Source of the DNA: Geodermatophilus sp. TF02-6 | Lineage (GTDB): Bacteria; Actinomycetota; Actinomycetes; Mycobacteriales; Geodermatophilaceae | DNA length: 54,523 bases | Direction: 5' to 3' | Assembly (NCBI RefSeq): GCF_003319115.1 | Contig: NZ_QOHF01000027.1 | Span: forward strand, 1-54,523 | In this document: one piece after another, positions 17,783-25,951 of the stretch | How positions within the stretch are numbered: the first letter of the stretch is position 1 | Layout of the letters: every line of letters begins with the position of its first letter | Made by a program: the position numbers and the translations under genes | The notes under the pieces: model-generated | Databases searched by the model: none | The model's input: only the letters and a program-made list of their open reading frames with translations | What the model was told of the DNA's origin: nothing

Positions 17783-17794
17783 TGAAACGGTTCA
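17783..17794. promoter_or_regulatory. Candidate LacI-family operator, rhaM side
   Basis: TGAAACGGTTCA is a nearly perfect CG-centred palindrome sharing TGAAACG with the rhaI-side box. It lies 42 bp upstream of rhaM and overlaps a CATAAT-like -10 element, which would suit repression. Confidence 0.55.
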
Positions 17795-17835
17795 TAATCA
17801 GGCTGAGCCGACCGGGACACCGACGGAGGTGGCAC

Positions 17836-18156
17836 GTGGCCGACCGGGTCTGTTTCCTCATGCACCTGCGGCCGGAGCTCGTCGACGAGTACCTCGAGGC
17901 ACACCGCGACGTGTGGCCGGAGATGCTCGAGGCGCTGTCCCGGCACGGCTGGCGGGACTACTCGCTCTTCCTCCGTCCCGAGGACGGCCTGGTGGTCGGG
18001 TTCGTCGAGACCGACGACTTCGCCGCCGCGGTGGCCGGCATGGACGCCGAGGACGTCAACTCCCGCTGGCAGGCCCGCATGAGCCGCTTCTTCGTCGCCG
18101 GGGCCCGCCCCGACCAGCAGATGGAGCGGCTGACCCGGTACTTCCACCTGGCCTGA
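17836..18156 (+). CDS. rhaM: L-rhamnose mutarotase
   Basis: It interconverts the alpha and beta anomers of L-rhamnose so that uptake and isomerisation run at full rate. The 106-residue protein matches RhaM in size: VCFLMHLRPELVDEYLEAHRDVWPEMLEALSRHGWRDYSLF, then GLVVGFVETDDF and a conserved MSRFF segment. GTG 17836 has GGAGG 7 bases upstream. It leads the plus-strand operon rhaM-transporter-lacI-lutABC. Confidence 0.9.
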   Translation: MADRVCFLMHLRPELVDEYLEAHRDVWPEMLEALSRHGWRDYSLFLRPEDGLVVGFVETDDFAAAVAGMDAEDVNSRWQARMSRFFVAGARPDQQMERLTRYFHLA

Positions 18157-18266
18157 CTGCCACCGACCGCCCGGCGGGGAGGTGTCGGCGCCGGCGTCCG
18201 CCCGGCCCCTCCCCCGCCCCGAACGCCCAGGAACACCCAGGAACGCCCAGAAAGGCAGCGACCACC

Positions 18267-19583
18267 ATGCGCATCGGAGCCAAGGAGACGAGGGGTTGGA
18301 AGGCGACGATCTCCGTCGCCATGTCCAACTACATCGAGGCGGGATCGATCATCGCGATCGCCACCAGCCTCAGCCTGTGGCAGGACTACCTCAACATCAG
18401 CAACCTCGCCGTCGGGTTGCTGGCCGCCTTCTCGGCCAACGCCTTCGGCGCCGCCATCGGTGCGGCGATCGGCGGGCCGATGTGCGACCGGTACGGCCGC
18501 AAGTTCATCTACACCTACGACCTGGTCGTCTACATGGTCGGCGTGCTGCTGGCCGCGTTCGCCGCCTCCTTCTGGATGCTGCTGGTGGCGTTCGTGCTCA
18601 CCGGCATCGCCGTGGGCGCCGGCGTGCCGGCCTCGTGGACCTACATCGCCGAGGAGGCACCGCCCGGTCAGCGCGCCAAGCACGTGGGCACCGCCCAGCT
18701 GGCCTGGTCGCTGGGGCCGGTGATCGGGTTCCTGTTGGCCGTTCTCCTCGGCCCGCTGGGCCTGCTGGGCAGCCGGATCATCTTCCTGCACCTGTTCGTC
18801 GTCGCCTTCGTCGTCTGGTACATCCGGCAGGGGCTGTCGGAGTCGGCGCTGTGGAAGCAGGAGCGCGACGCGGACTTCTCCGGCGGCGGCACCCCCACGC
18901 CGCGCCGCGGCCTGCGGGAGCTGCTGTCCCGCCCGGTGAACGTCAAGGCCCTGCTGGTGCTCTTCGGCGTCTACGGCTTCTGGAACCTCGTCGCCGGGCA
19001 GGCCGGCATCTTCATGCCGCGCGTCTACGAGACCGCCGGCGTGGAGAGCGCCACGGAGCAGAACCTGCTGCAGGTGCTGGTCTGGACGTGCACCGTGCTG
19101 GCCACCTACTTCGGCTTCATGCGCTACGCCGACCGCGTGAACCAGCGGGTCTTCTACTTCCTCGGTGCGGCGCTGGGCATCGTCGGCTGGCTGTTCCTCG
19201 TCTACGGCGGCGGCTCCCTGCCGGCGCTGCTGGGCTACGCCGTCTGCTGGGGCGTCTCGGCCGGCATCGGCGCCCAGGCGTTCTACGCCCTGTGGACCAG
19301 CGAGCTGTTCGCCACCCCCTACCGGGCCAGCGCGCAGGGCGTGCTGTTCTTCGCCGCCCGCATCGCGGTCGGGGGCCTGTCCTACTGGTTCCCCACGCTG
19401 CTGGCCCAGCAGGGTGTGCCCTTCGTCGGCACCCTGTGCATCGGGCTGCTGCTGGTGGCGCTGCTGGTGGGGACCATCTGGACCCCGCAGACCCGCGGCA
19501 AGTCGCTGCACCAGATCGAGGTGGAGCGCTACGGCGAGCCGGTCTCCGCGCAGGTCGCGGTCGGCGCCGGCCGGCGGGTCTGA
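18267..19583 (+). CDS. MFS sugar transporter, probable L-rhamnose uptake
   Basis: A 438-residue major facilitator with about 12 hydrophobic segments. The inter-TM2/3 signature is CDRYGRKFIY (DRxGRR type), and a shorter counterpart is FMRYADRVNQR. The central loop holds a GGGTPTPRRG linker. The protein begins MRIGAKETRGWKATISVAMSNYIEAGSI, a start seen in sugar/proton symporters of actinobacteria. Its place between rhaM and the rha regulator makes rhamnose the likely substrate; a rhamnoside is also possible. The ATG follows an AAAGG sequence 14 bases upstream, a weak ribosome site. Confidence 0.8.
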   Translation: MRIGAKETRGWKATISVAMSNYIEAGSIIAIATSLSLWQDYLNISNLAVGLLAAFSANAFGAAIGAAIGGPMCDRYGRKFIYTYDLVVYMVGVLLAAFAASFWMLLVAFVLTGIAVGAGVPASWTYIAEEAPPGQRAKHVGTAQLAWSLGPVIGFLLAVLLGPLGLLGSRIIFLHLFVVAFVVWYIRQGLSESALWKQERDADFSGGGTPTPRRGLRELLSRPVNVKALLVLFGVYGFWNLVAGQAGIFMPRVYETAGVESATEQNLLQVLVWTCTVLATYFGFMRYADRVNQRVFYFLGAALGIVGWLFLVYGGGSLPALLGYAVCWGVSAGIGAQAFYALWTSELFATPYRASAQGVLFFAARIAVGGLSYWFPTLLAQQGVPFVGTLCIGLLLVALLVGTIWTPQTRGKSLHQIEVERYGEPVSAQVAVGAGRRV

Positions 19584-19590
19584 CCACCCG

Positions 19591-19636
19591 CCGACCCGGG
19601 TGCCCGCCGGCCGCGGCCGGCGGGCACCCGGGTCGG
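19591..19636. terminator. 46-bp perfect palindrome, terminator-like hairpin
   Basis: The hairpin begins 8 bp after the transporter stop. Arms of 22-23 bp run from CCGACCCGGGTGCCCG to its exact complement, centred at 19613/19614. The stem is almost pure GC and is followed by no T run, as is usual in high-GC actinobacteria. It may attenuate transcription before the regulator and lut genes. Confidence 0.75.
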
Positions 19637-19707
19637 CGACACTGGAGGGCGTCCCCGGCGGCCGCGCGGGGCAGGGCCCAGACGCCGGTGGGGGGAGAGC
19701 GCAGAGG

Positions 19708-20751
19708 GTGGCCAGCATCAAGGACGTCGCCCGGCACGCCGGGGTGTCGGTCGGCACGGTGAGCAACGTGCTCAACCGGCCCGACCTGGTCGGTGCGGCC
19801 ACCCGCAGCAGGGTCCGCGCGGTGATCGCCGAGCTGGGGTTCGTGCGCAACGAGTCCGCCCGCCAGCTGCGCGCCGGGTCCAGCCGCACCGTGGGCCTGG
19901 TGGTGCTCGACATCGCCAACCCGTTCTTCACCGACGTCGCCCGCGGGGTGGAGGACGTCGTCAACGCCGCCGGCCTGGCGCTCATCCTGTGCAACACCGA
20001 CGACCGGCCGGACAAGGAGGCCGCGCACCTGGCCGTGCTGGCCGAGCAACGGGTCCAGGGCGTGCTCATCACCCCGACCGCGCACCCGTCACCGGACCTG
20101 GCGGCGCTGCGGGCCCGCGGCATCCCGGTCGTGCTGCTCGACCGGCGCGCGCCCGGTCCCGACCAGTGCGCCGTCGCCGTCGACGACGTCCTCGGGGGCC
20201 GGCTGGCCGCCGAGCACCTGCTGGAGCGCGGGCACCGCCGGATCGCCTTCGTCGGCGGACACTCCGACCTGCCGCAGGTGCAGGAGCGCTCCGCCGGGGT
20301 GACCGGCGCGGTGCGGGAGTGCCCGGACGCCGAGCTGACCGTGCTCTCGCCGGAGGAGCTCACCGTGGCCGGCGGGCGCGACGCGGCCGGGCGGGTCATC
20401 GGCATCCCGGCGGCCCGCCGCCCCACGGCGGCGGTCTGCGCCAACGACCTGCTCGCCCTGGGTGTGCTGCAGGAGATGGTGCGCCAGCGGGTGCGGGTAC
20501 CGGAGGAGTTCGCGATCGTCGGCTACGACGACATCGACTTCGCCGCCGCGGCCGCCGTTCCGCTGAGCTCGGTGCGCAAACCCCGGCAGGAGCTCGGACG
20601 GCGCGCGGCGGAGCTGTTGCTGGCAGAGTCCGGGGAGGGACACCGCCACGAGCAGCTGGTCTTCGCACCCGAGCTCGTGGTGCGCGAGTCGAGCATGGTC
20701 CGCCGCGACACCGCCGATGGCGTCGCGGCGGACCGGGAGGGGATGCGGTGA
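19708..20751 (+). CDS. LacI-family transcriptional regulator
   Basis: A 347-residue regulator. The N-terminal helix-turn-helix reads IKDVARHAGVSVGTVSNVLNRPD (residues 4-26), with the hinge-helix region ARQLRAG. The periplasmic-binding-like core carries LVVLDIANPFF, VLLDRRAP, FVGG and VCANDLLALGVL. GTG 19708 follows a purine-rich GGGGGAGAG. It is embedded between the rhamnose transporter and lutABC, and its TGA overlaps the lutA GTG. It is the natural candidate to bind the two CG-centred boxes of the rhaI/rhaM region, with rhamnose or a phosphorylated intermediate as inducer (inference). Confidence 0.9.
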   Translation: MASIKDVARHAGVSVGTVSNVLNRPDLVGAATRSRVRAVIAELGFVRNESARQLRAGSSRTVGLVVLDIANPFFTDVARGVEDVVNAAGLALILCNTDDRPDKEAAHLAVLAEQRVQGVLITPTAHPSPDLAALRARGIPVVLLDRRAPGPDQCAVAVDDVLGGRLAAEHLLERGHRRIAFVGGHSDLPQVQERSAGVTGAVRECPDAELTVLSPEELTVAGGRDAAGRVIGIPAARRPTAAVCANDLLALGVLQEMVRQRVRVPEEFAIVGYDDIDFAAAAAVPLSSVRKPRQELGRRAAELLLAESGEGHRHEQLVFAPELVVRESSMVRRDTADGVAADREGMR

Positions 20752-21548
20752 GGGTCGCGCTCTTCGCCACCTGCCTGGTGGACACGGTGGCGCCGCAGGT
20801 CGCGATGGCGACGGCGAGGTTGCTGGAGCGGCTGGGGCACGAGGTCGTCGTCCCGCAGGGGCAGGCCTGCTGCGGGCAGATGCACGTCAACACCGGCTAC
20901 CGGCGCGAGGCGGTGCCGATCGTCGCCAACCACGTCCGCGCCTTCGCCGGTGCGGAGGTCGTGGTGTCGCCGTCCGGGTCGTGCGTGGCCTCGATCCACC
21001 ACCAGCAGGCGACGGTGGCCCGCCGGGCCGGGGAGACCGCGCTGGCCGACGAGGCCGAGGCGCTCGCTGAGCGCACCTACGAGCTGTCCCAGTTCCTGGT
21101 CGACGTCCTCGGGGTCACCGACGTCGGCGCCTACTACCCGCACCGGGTCACCTACCACCCGACCTGCCACTCCCTGCGGCTGCTGCGGGTCGGCGACCGG
21201 CCGCTCACGCTGCTGCGCGCCGTCCGCGGGCTGGAGCTGGTCGAGCTGCCCGGCGCCGAGTCCTGCTGCGGCTTCGGCGGCACGTTCTCGGTGAAGAACG
21301 CCGACACCTCGACGGCGATGCTGACCGACAAGATGGCCAACGTGCTCTCCACGCACGCCGAGGTGTGCACCGCCGGCGACGCCTCCTGCCTCATGCACAT
21401 CGGCGGTGGGCTCTCCCGGCTGCGCTCGGGGACGCGGACGGTGCACCTGGCCGAGATCCTCGCCTCGACGGAGCAGTCCGCCCACCCCACCACCCCGACG
21501 GACGCCGTGAGCCCCCACCAGGCCACCCGACCGGCGGTGCCGGCATGA
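20748..21548 (+). CDS. lutA: Lactate utilisation Fe-S protein LutA
   Basis: The 266-residue protein has two cysteine-rich (CCG) domains: ATCLVD with QACCGQMHVN in the first half, and HPTCHSLR with ESCCGFGGTFSVKN in the second. This is the GlpC/HdrD-like architecture of LutA. With LutB and LutC it forms the soluble iron-sulfur L-lactate dehydrogenase that yields pyruvate. GTG 20748 overlaps the lacI stop and the gene's own stop overlaps lutB (ATGA). A roughly 20-residue TP-rich tail extends beyond the conserved core. Confidence 0.9.
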   Translation: MRVALFATCLVDTVAPQVAMATARLLERLGHEVVVPQGQACCGQMHVNTGYRREAVPIVANHVRAFAGAEVVVSPSGSCVASIHHQQATVARRAGETALADEAEALAERTYELSQFLVDVLGVTDVGAYYPHRVTYHPTCHSLRLLRVGDRPLTLLRAVRGLELVELPGAESCCGFGGTFSVKNADTSTAMLTDKMANVLSTHAEVCTAGDASCLMHIGGGLSRLRSGTRTVHLAEILASTEQSAHPTTPTDAVSPHQATRPAVPA

Positions 21549-23062
21549 CCACCGCACCCGAGCGCACCGACCCCACCCCCCTGGCCCCGGGCGCACCCCG
21601 GTCCGGGACGACCTTCCTCGGCCTGCCCACCGCGCCCCGCGGCGTCGGCCACCTGCGCGGCGAGCGGCCCTTCCCGGACGCCGCCCGCGACGCGCTGCGC
21701 GACGGCCAGCTGCGGGCCAACCTCGGCCACGCCACCACGACCATCCGCAAGAAGCGGGCCGCGGTCGTCGGCGAGGTGCCCGACTGGGAGGCCCTGCGCC
21801 AGGCCGGCAAGGCGCTGAAGACCGCCACCATGGCCCGGCTCGACGAGCACCTGGTCGAGCTCGAGCGCCGGGTCGGCGAGCGCGGCGGCACGGTGCACTG
21901 GGCCCGCGACGCGGCCGAGGCCAACGAGATCGTCACCCGGCTGGTGCAGGCCACCGGCAGCGACGAGGTGGTCAAGGTCAAGTCGATGGCCACCCAGGAG
22001 ATCGGCCTGAACGAGGCGCTCGAGGCCGCCGGCATCACCGCGCACGAGACCGACCTCGCCGAGCTGATCGTCCAGCTGGGTGACGACGCGCCCAGCCACA
22101 TCCTGGTGCCGGCGATCCACAAGAACCGGGCCGAGATCCGCGAGATCTTCCTGCGCACCATGCCGCAGGTCGACCCCGACCTCACCGACGAGCCGCGCCG
22201 GCTGGCGATGGCGGCCCGCGCGCACCTGCGCGAGCGGTTCCTGCGGGCGAAGGTGGCGATCAGCGGCGCCAACTTCGCCGTCGCCGAGACCGGCACCCTC
22301 GCCGTCGTCGAGTCCGAGGGCAACGGCCGGATGTGCCTGACCCTGCCGCAGACGCTGATCACCGTCATGGGCATCGAGAAGCTGGTGCCCACCTGGCGCG
22401 ACCTCGAGGTGTTCCTGCAGCTGCTGCCGCGCTCCTCCACCGGCGAGCGGATGAACCCCTACACCTCGATGTGGACCGGCGTCACCCCCGGCGACGGCCC
22501 GCAGGAGTTCCACCTGGTGCTGCTGGACAACGGGCGGACGGCGGTGCTCGCCGACGAGGTGGGCCGCGAGGCGCTGCACTGCATCCGCTGCTCGGCCTGC
22601 CTCAACGTCTGCCCGGTCTACGAGCGCGCCGGCGGGCACGCCTACGGCTCGGTCTACCCCGGGCCGATCGGCGCCGTCCTCTCCCCGCAGCTGACCGGCG
22701 TGGAGGACAACGCCTCGCTGCCGTACGCCTCGTCGCTGTGCGGGGCCTGCTACGACGCCTGTCCGGTGGCCATCGACATCCCCTCGATCCTGGTGCACCT
22801 GCGCGCCGAGCACGTCGAGGCCCAGGAGAAGACCACCCCCGAGGGAGCGGCCTTCACGGCCCTCGCGACGGCGATGTCGCACCCGCGGCTGTGGCACCTC
22901 GCGCAACGCGCCGCGACCCTCGGCCGGTTCCTCGCCCGGGGGAAGCCGACGCTGCCCGCCGTCCTGCCGCCGCCGGCGTCGAAGTGGACGCGCAGCCGCG
23001 ACCTTCCCGCCCCGCCGCGGGAGACCTTCACCCAGCAGTGGGCGCGGGAGCACCGGCGATGA
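21545..23062 (+). CDS. lutB: Lactate utilisation Fe-S protein LutB
   Basis: A 505-residue protein with the LUD domain in the first 300 residues (KVKSMATQEIGLNEALEAAGI, AISGANFAVAETGTLAVVESEGNGR). Two 4Fe-4S motifs follow: CIRCSACLNVCPVYERAGGH and CGACYDACPVAID. This is the electron-transfer and catalytic subunit of the LutABC L-lactate oxidation complex. The start overlaps the lutA stop and the stop overlaps lutC. The RhaEW fusion upstream makes L-lactate, which explains why lutABC is inside the rhamnose operon. Confidence 0.93.
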   Translation: MTTAPERTDPTPLAPGAPRSGTTFLGLPTAPRGVGHLRGERPFPDAARDALRDGQLRANLGHATTTIRKKRAAVVGEVPDWEALRQAGKALKTATMARLDEHLVELERRVGERGGTVHWARDAAEANEIVTRLVQATGSDEVVKVKSMATQEIGLNEALEAAGITAHETDLAELIVQLGDDAPSHILVPAIHKNRAEIREIFLRTMPQVDPDLTDEPRRLAMAARAHLRERFLRAKVAISGANFAVAETGTLAVVESEGNGRMCLTLPQTLITVMGIEKLVPTWRDLEVFLQLLPRSSTGERMNPYTSMWTGVTPGDGPQEFHLVLLDNGRTAVLADEVGREALHCIRCSACLNVCPVYERAGGHAYGSVYPGPIGAVLSPQLTGVEDNASLPYASSLCGACYDACPVAIDIPSILVHLRAEHVEAQEKTTPEGAAFTALATAMSHPRLWHLAQRAATLGRFLARGKPTLPAVLPPPASKWTRSRDLPAPPRETFTQQWAREHRR

Positions 23063-23685
23063 GCGGCGCCCGCGAGGAGGTGCTGGAGCGCATCCGCACC
23101 GCCCTGGGGTCCGAGCGTCGGGCACCCGAGGTGCCCCGGGACTACCGGGTCACCGACGACCGGCCGACGGAGTCGCTGCTCGACGTCCTCACCGACCGGC
23201 TGGAGGACTACAAGGCGCAGGTCCTGCGCTGCGGTCCGGACGACGTCGCCGCGACGGTGGCCGCCGCGCTGGACGCCGGGCTCGGCTCCGGCTGGACCCC
23301 GGCCTCCGTCGTCGTCACCCCGGGCGTGCCGGAGGGCTGGCGCCCGGACGGGGTGAGCGAGGACGACGCACGGCCGGCCGTGCGACTCGCCGACTTCGCC
23401 GCCACCGTCACCGGGGTCGCGGTGGCGATCGCCGAGACCGGCACGCTGGTGCTCGACGGGTCCCCGCGCACCGGGCGGCGGGCGGTGTCGCTGCTGCCCG
23501 ACTGCCTGGTGTGCGTCGTCGAGGCGGGGGAGGTCGTCGGCGGCGTCCCCGAGGCGCTGGCCCGGCTGGACCCGACCGCACCGCTGACCATGATCAGCGG
23601 TCCCTCGGCGACCAGCGACATCGAGCTCGACCGCGTCGAGGGCGTGCACGGCCCGCGCACCCTGGTGGTCGTCCTCGTCGCCTGA
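23059..23685 (+). CDS. lutC: Lactate utilisation protein LutC
   Basis: A 208-residue LUD-domain protein. The conserved end of the domain reads VAIAETGTLVLDGSPRTGRRAVSLLPD, then CVVEAGEVV and the closing TMISGPSATSDIELDRVEGVHGP. It is the third component of the lactate oxidation complex. ATG 23059 overlaps the lutB stop (ATGA). It closes the rhaM-to-lutC operon and is followed by a long imperfect hairpin. Confidence 0.92.
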   Translation: MSGAREEVLERIRTALGSERRAPEVPRDYRVTDDRPTESLLDVLTDRLEDYKAQVLRCGPDDVAATVAAALDAGLGSGWTPASVVVTPGVPEGWRPDGVSEDDARPAVRLADFAATVTGVAVAIAETGTLVLDGSPRTGRRAVSLLPDCLVCVVEAGEVVGGVPEALARLDPTAPLTMISGPSATSDIELDRVEGVHGPRTLVVVLVA

Positions 23686-23692
23686 AGAGAGC

Positions 23693-23779
23693 ACCCCTCT
23701 GCCCCCCACGGCCCCGTCCCGAGGCTCCGGCCCCCTGCAGGGTCCCACCGCGAGCGTGCGAGTGGTGGGGGGCAGGGGT
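23693..23779. terminator. Family C repeat downstream of lutC, hairpin-forming
   Basis: ACCCCTCTGCCCCCCAC at the left pairs with GTGGGGGGCAGGGGT at the right (23765-23779), with two unpaired bases. The interior contains CCCTGCAGGGTCCCACCGCGAG, part of the same intergenic repeat seen near 35340, 40310 and 49770. It probably ends transcription of the lut operon. Confidence 0.6.
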
Positions 23780-23811
23780 CCCTTTCCCGCCGTCGAGCCG
23801 TGAGGACACCC

Positions 23812-25107
23812 GTGACCACCGCGCAGGACCGTGCCGCACCCCAGGTGCCCGCCCCGGCGCCTCCGCCCCCGGAGGAACGCCCCGCTGCCCCGAACCGGAC
23901 AGCCCCGAACCGGACATCGCTCGTCCTCGTCCTCGGCGCCTTCGTGGCCGTCGGGGCGTTCACCATCGACATGTACCTGCCGGCGCTGCCGACCATCACC
24001 GAGGAGCTGGGCACGACCTCGGCCGCCGTGCAGCTGACCCTCACCGGCACGCTGGTCGGCCTGGGACTCGGCCAGCTGGTGCTCGGGCCGCTGTCCGACG
24101 CCCTGGGTCGGCGTCGGCCCCTGCTGGCCGGGACCGCGCTGTACGTGCTGGCCTCCCTGCTGGTCCTCGTCGCGCCGGACGTCGGCGTCCTGGGGGTGCT
24201 CCGCGTCCTGCAGGGGATGGGCAGTGCCGCCGGTGCGGTCATCGCGATGGCCGTCGTCCGCGACCTGTACAGCGGCCGGGCGGCGGCCACCGTGCTCTCC
24301 CGGCTGTTCCTCGTCCTCGGCGCCGCACCGGTGCTGGCGCCGACGATCGGCGGGGAACTCCTGCGGGTCACGTCGTGGCGCGGCATCTTCGTCGCGCTCG
24401 CGGTCTACGGCCTGGTGCTGCTCGCCGTCGGCGCGGTCGCGCTGCGCGAGACGTTGCCGCCGGAACGCCGGGAGCACAGCGGCGTGGCCGGGACGCTGCG
24501 GACCTACCGGGAGTTGCTGCGGGACCGGACCTACGTCGGGCTCGTCCTGGTCGCCGGGCTGACGATGGCCGGCCTGTTCAGCTACGTCTCGGGGTCCTCC
24601 TTCGTCTACCAGCAGCAGTTCGGCCTGGACGAGCAGCAGTTCGGGCTGCTGTTCGGCGCCGGGGCCTTCTGGCTGATCGCCGCCACCCAGCTCAACCCGG
24701 TGGTCCTGCGCCGCTGGTCGCCGGCGCAGGTCCTGGTCGCCGCGACGGGAGCCGGTGCGCTCGCGGGCGCGGTCCTGGTCGGGCTCGCCGCCACCGGCAC
24801 CGGCGGGGTGTTCGCCGTCGCCGTCCCGCTGTGGGCGGTCCTCTCCTGCTGCGGGCTGGCACTGCCGAACGCGCCCGCCCTGGCCCTCTCCCGGCACGGG
24901 GAGGCGGCGGGCGCGGCGGCGGCGCTGCTGGGCGCCGTCCAGTTCGGGGTCGGCGCGGCCGTGGCCCCGCTGGTCGGGCTGCTCGGCAACGACGCCGTGG
25001 CCATGGGCACCGTCGTCGTGGGGGCGCTGGTCCTGGCGATCGCCGTGCTGGTCGGCGTGGTGCGTCCCTGGCGGCTGGCCGAGCCGCAGGAGTCCACCGC
25101 CATCTGA
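23812..25107 (+). CDS. Bcr/CflA-type multidrug MFS exporter
   Basis: A 431-residue transporter with about 12 membrane segments after a 40-residue disordered proline-rich tail. The family marks are FTIDMYLPALPTI in the first segment, the loop GPLSDALGRRRPL and LRVLQGMGSAAGAVIAMAVVRDLYSG, characteristic of drug:proton antiporters of the Bcr/CflA group. GTG 23812 follows GAGGA 5 bases upstream. It might export aromatic compounds or antibiotics; nothing ties it to rhamnose beyond proximity. Confidence 0.85.
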   Translation: MTTAQDRAAPQVPAPAPPPPEERPAAPNRTAPNRTSLVLVLGAFVAVGAFTIDMYLPALPTITEELGTTSAAVQLTLTGTLVGLGLGQLVLGPLSDALGRRRPLLAGTALYVLASLLVLVAPDVGVLGVLRVLQGMGSAAGAVIAMAVVRDLYSGRAAATVLSRLFLVLGAAPVLAPTIGGELLRVTSWRGIFVALAVYGLVLLAVGAVALRETLPPERREHSGVAGTLRTYRELLRDRTYVGLVLVAGLTMAGLFSYVSGSSFVYQQQFGLDEQQFGLLFGAGAFWLIAATQLNPVVLRRWSPAQVLVAATGAGALAGAVLVGLAATGTGGVFAVAVPLWAVLSCCGLALPNAPALALSRHGEAAGAAAALLGAVQFGVGAAVAPLVGLLGNDAVAMGTVVVGALVLAIAVLVGVVRPWRLAEPQESTAI

Positions 25108-25178
25108 GCCGCCGGGCCGGCGCGGACGGCGGCCCTGCCCACGAGGACCGACCATCCGGGACCGACGACCCGGGACGG

Positions 25179-25245
25179 GGCCGACCGTGGGCGGTGATGG
25201 GCAGGGCTGCCGCGAGGTCCTGCCGATCCGTGCCCACGGTCGGCC
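25179..25245. terminator. Bidirectional hairpin between convergent genes
   Basis: GGCCGACCGTGGGC (25179-25192) is perfectly complemented by 25232-25245, with a 39-base loop. It lies between the stops of the MFS gene (25107) and the response regulator (25265), the expected place for a shared terminator. Confidence 0.6.
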
Positions 25246-25264
25246 ACGACGAGCTGCGCGCCGG

Positions 25265-25951
25265 TCAGCGCCAGCGGTACTCCAGCTCGGGGCGGCCGGT
25301 GCCGCCGTAGCGGGGCGCCCGGGCGACCAGGCCGGTGTCGGCGAGGTACTCCAGGTAGCGGCGGGCGGTGATCCGGGAGGCGCCGATCAACTCGGCGGTC
25401 TCGGCGGCCGACAACCCACCGCCGGCGGCCCGCAGGGCCGCGACGACGGCGTCCAGGGTCTCCCGGCCCATGCCCTTGGGCAGCGGCGCCGGCCGGCTCG
25501 GCCGCACCCCGCCGAGCACCCGGTCGACGTCGTCCTGACCGGCGGCGTCCCCGCCGGCGCGCAGCCGCGCGCGGTACTCGGCGTAGCCGGCCAGCCGGTC
25601 GCGCAGGGCCGGGTAGGTGAACGGCTTGAGCAGGTAGCCGACGACGCCGAGAGCGGCCGCGGCCCGCACGGTGGCCAGCTCCCGCGCCGAGGTCACGGCG
25701 AGGACGTCGACCTGCGCGCCCGCGGCGCGGATGCGCCGGCACAGCTCGAGGCCGGAGGTGTCGGGCAGGTTCACGTCGAGCAGCACGAGGTCGACCGGCA
25801 GCCGGGCCAGCGCGTCGAGGGCCTGGGCGCCGGTGGCGGCGACGGCGGCGGTGGCGAAGCCCGGCGTCCGGTCGACGTAGGCGCGGTGGGCCTCGGCGGC
25901 GACCGGCTCGTCCTCGACGACGAGGACCTGGACCACCGGGGCGGAGGTCAC
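25265..25951 (-). CDS. Response regulator, DctR/CitB (DpiA) family
   Basis: A 228-residue regulator. The receiver domain has VVEDEP (acidic pair E13-D14), phosphorylation site DLVLLDVNLPD (D59), and YLLKPF (K109). After a linker, a C-terminal winged helix reads GGLSAAETAELIGASRITARRYLEYLAD, as in DcuR/CitB regulators. The start overlaps the kinase stop (GTGA at 25948-25951). With the kinase it should respond to extracellular C4-dicarboxylate or citrate and control the divergent DctA-like transporter. Confidence 0.9.
   Translation of the reverse strand: MTSAPVVQVLVVEDEPVAAEAHRAYVDRTPGFATAAVAATGAQALDALARLPVDLVLLDVNLPDTSGLELCRRIRAAGAQVDVLAVTSARELATVRAAAALGVVGYLLKPFTYPALRDRLAGYAEYRARLRAGGDAAGQDDVDRVLGGVRPSRPAPLPKGMGRETLDAVVAALRAAGGGLSAAETAELIGASRITARRYLEYLADTGLVARAPRYGGTGRPELEYRWR

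Larger units (their letters stand above)
17490..17835. other. Divergent rhaI/rhaM control region
   Basis: These 346 bp hold no convincing gene. The region contains two CG-centred LacI-type half-palindromes, at 17548-17559 near rhaI and at 17783-17794 near rhaM. A possible CATAAT -10 element lies at 17793-17798, and a GGAGG ribosome site precedes rhaM at about 17825-17829. It is the expected place for sugar-dependent control of both operons. Confidence 0.6.
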
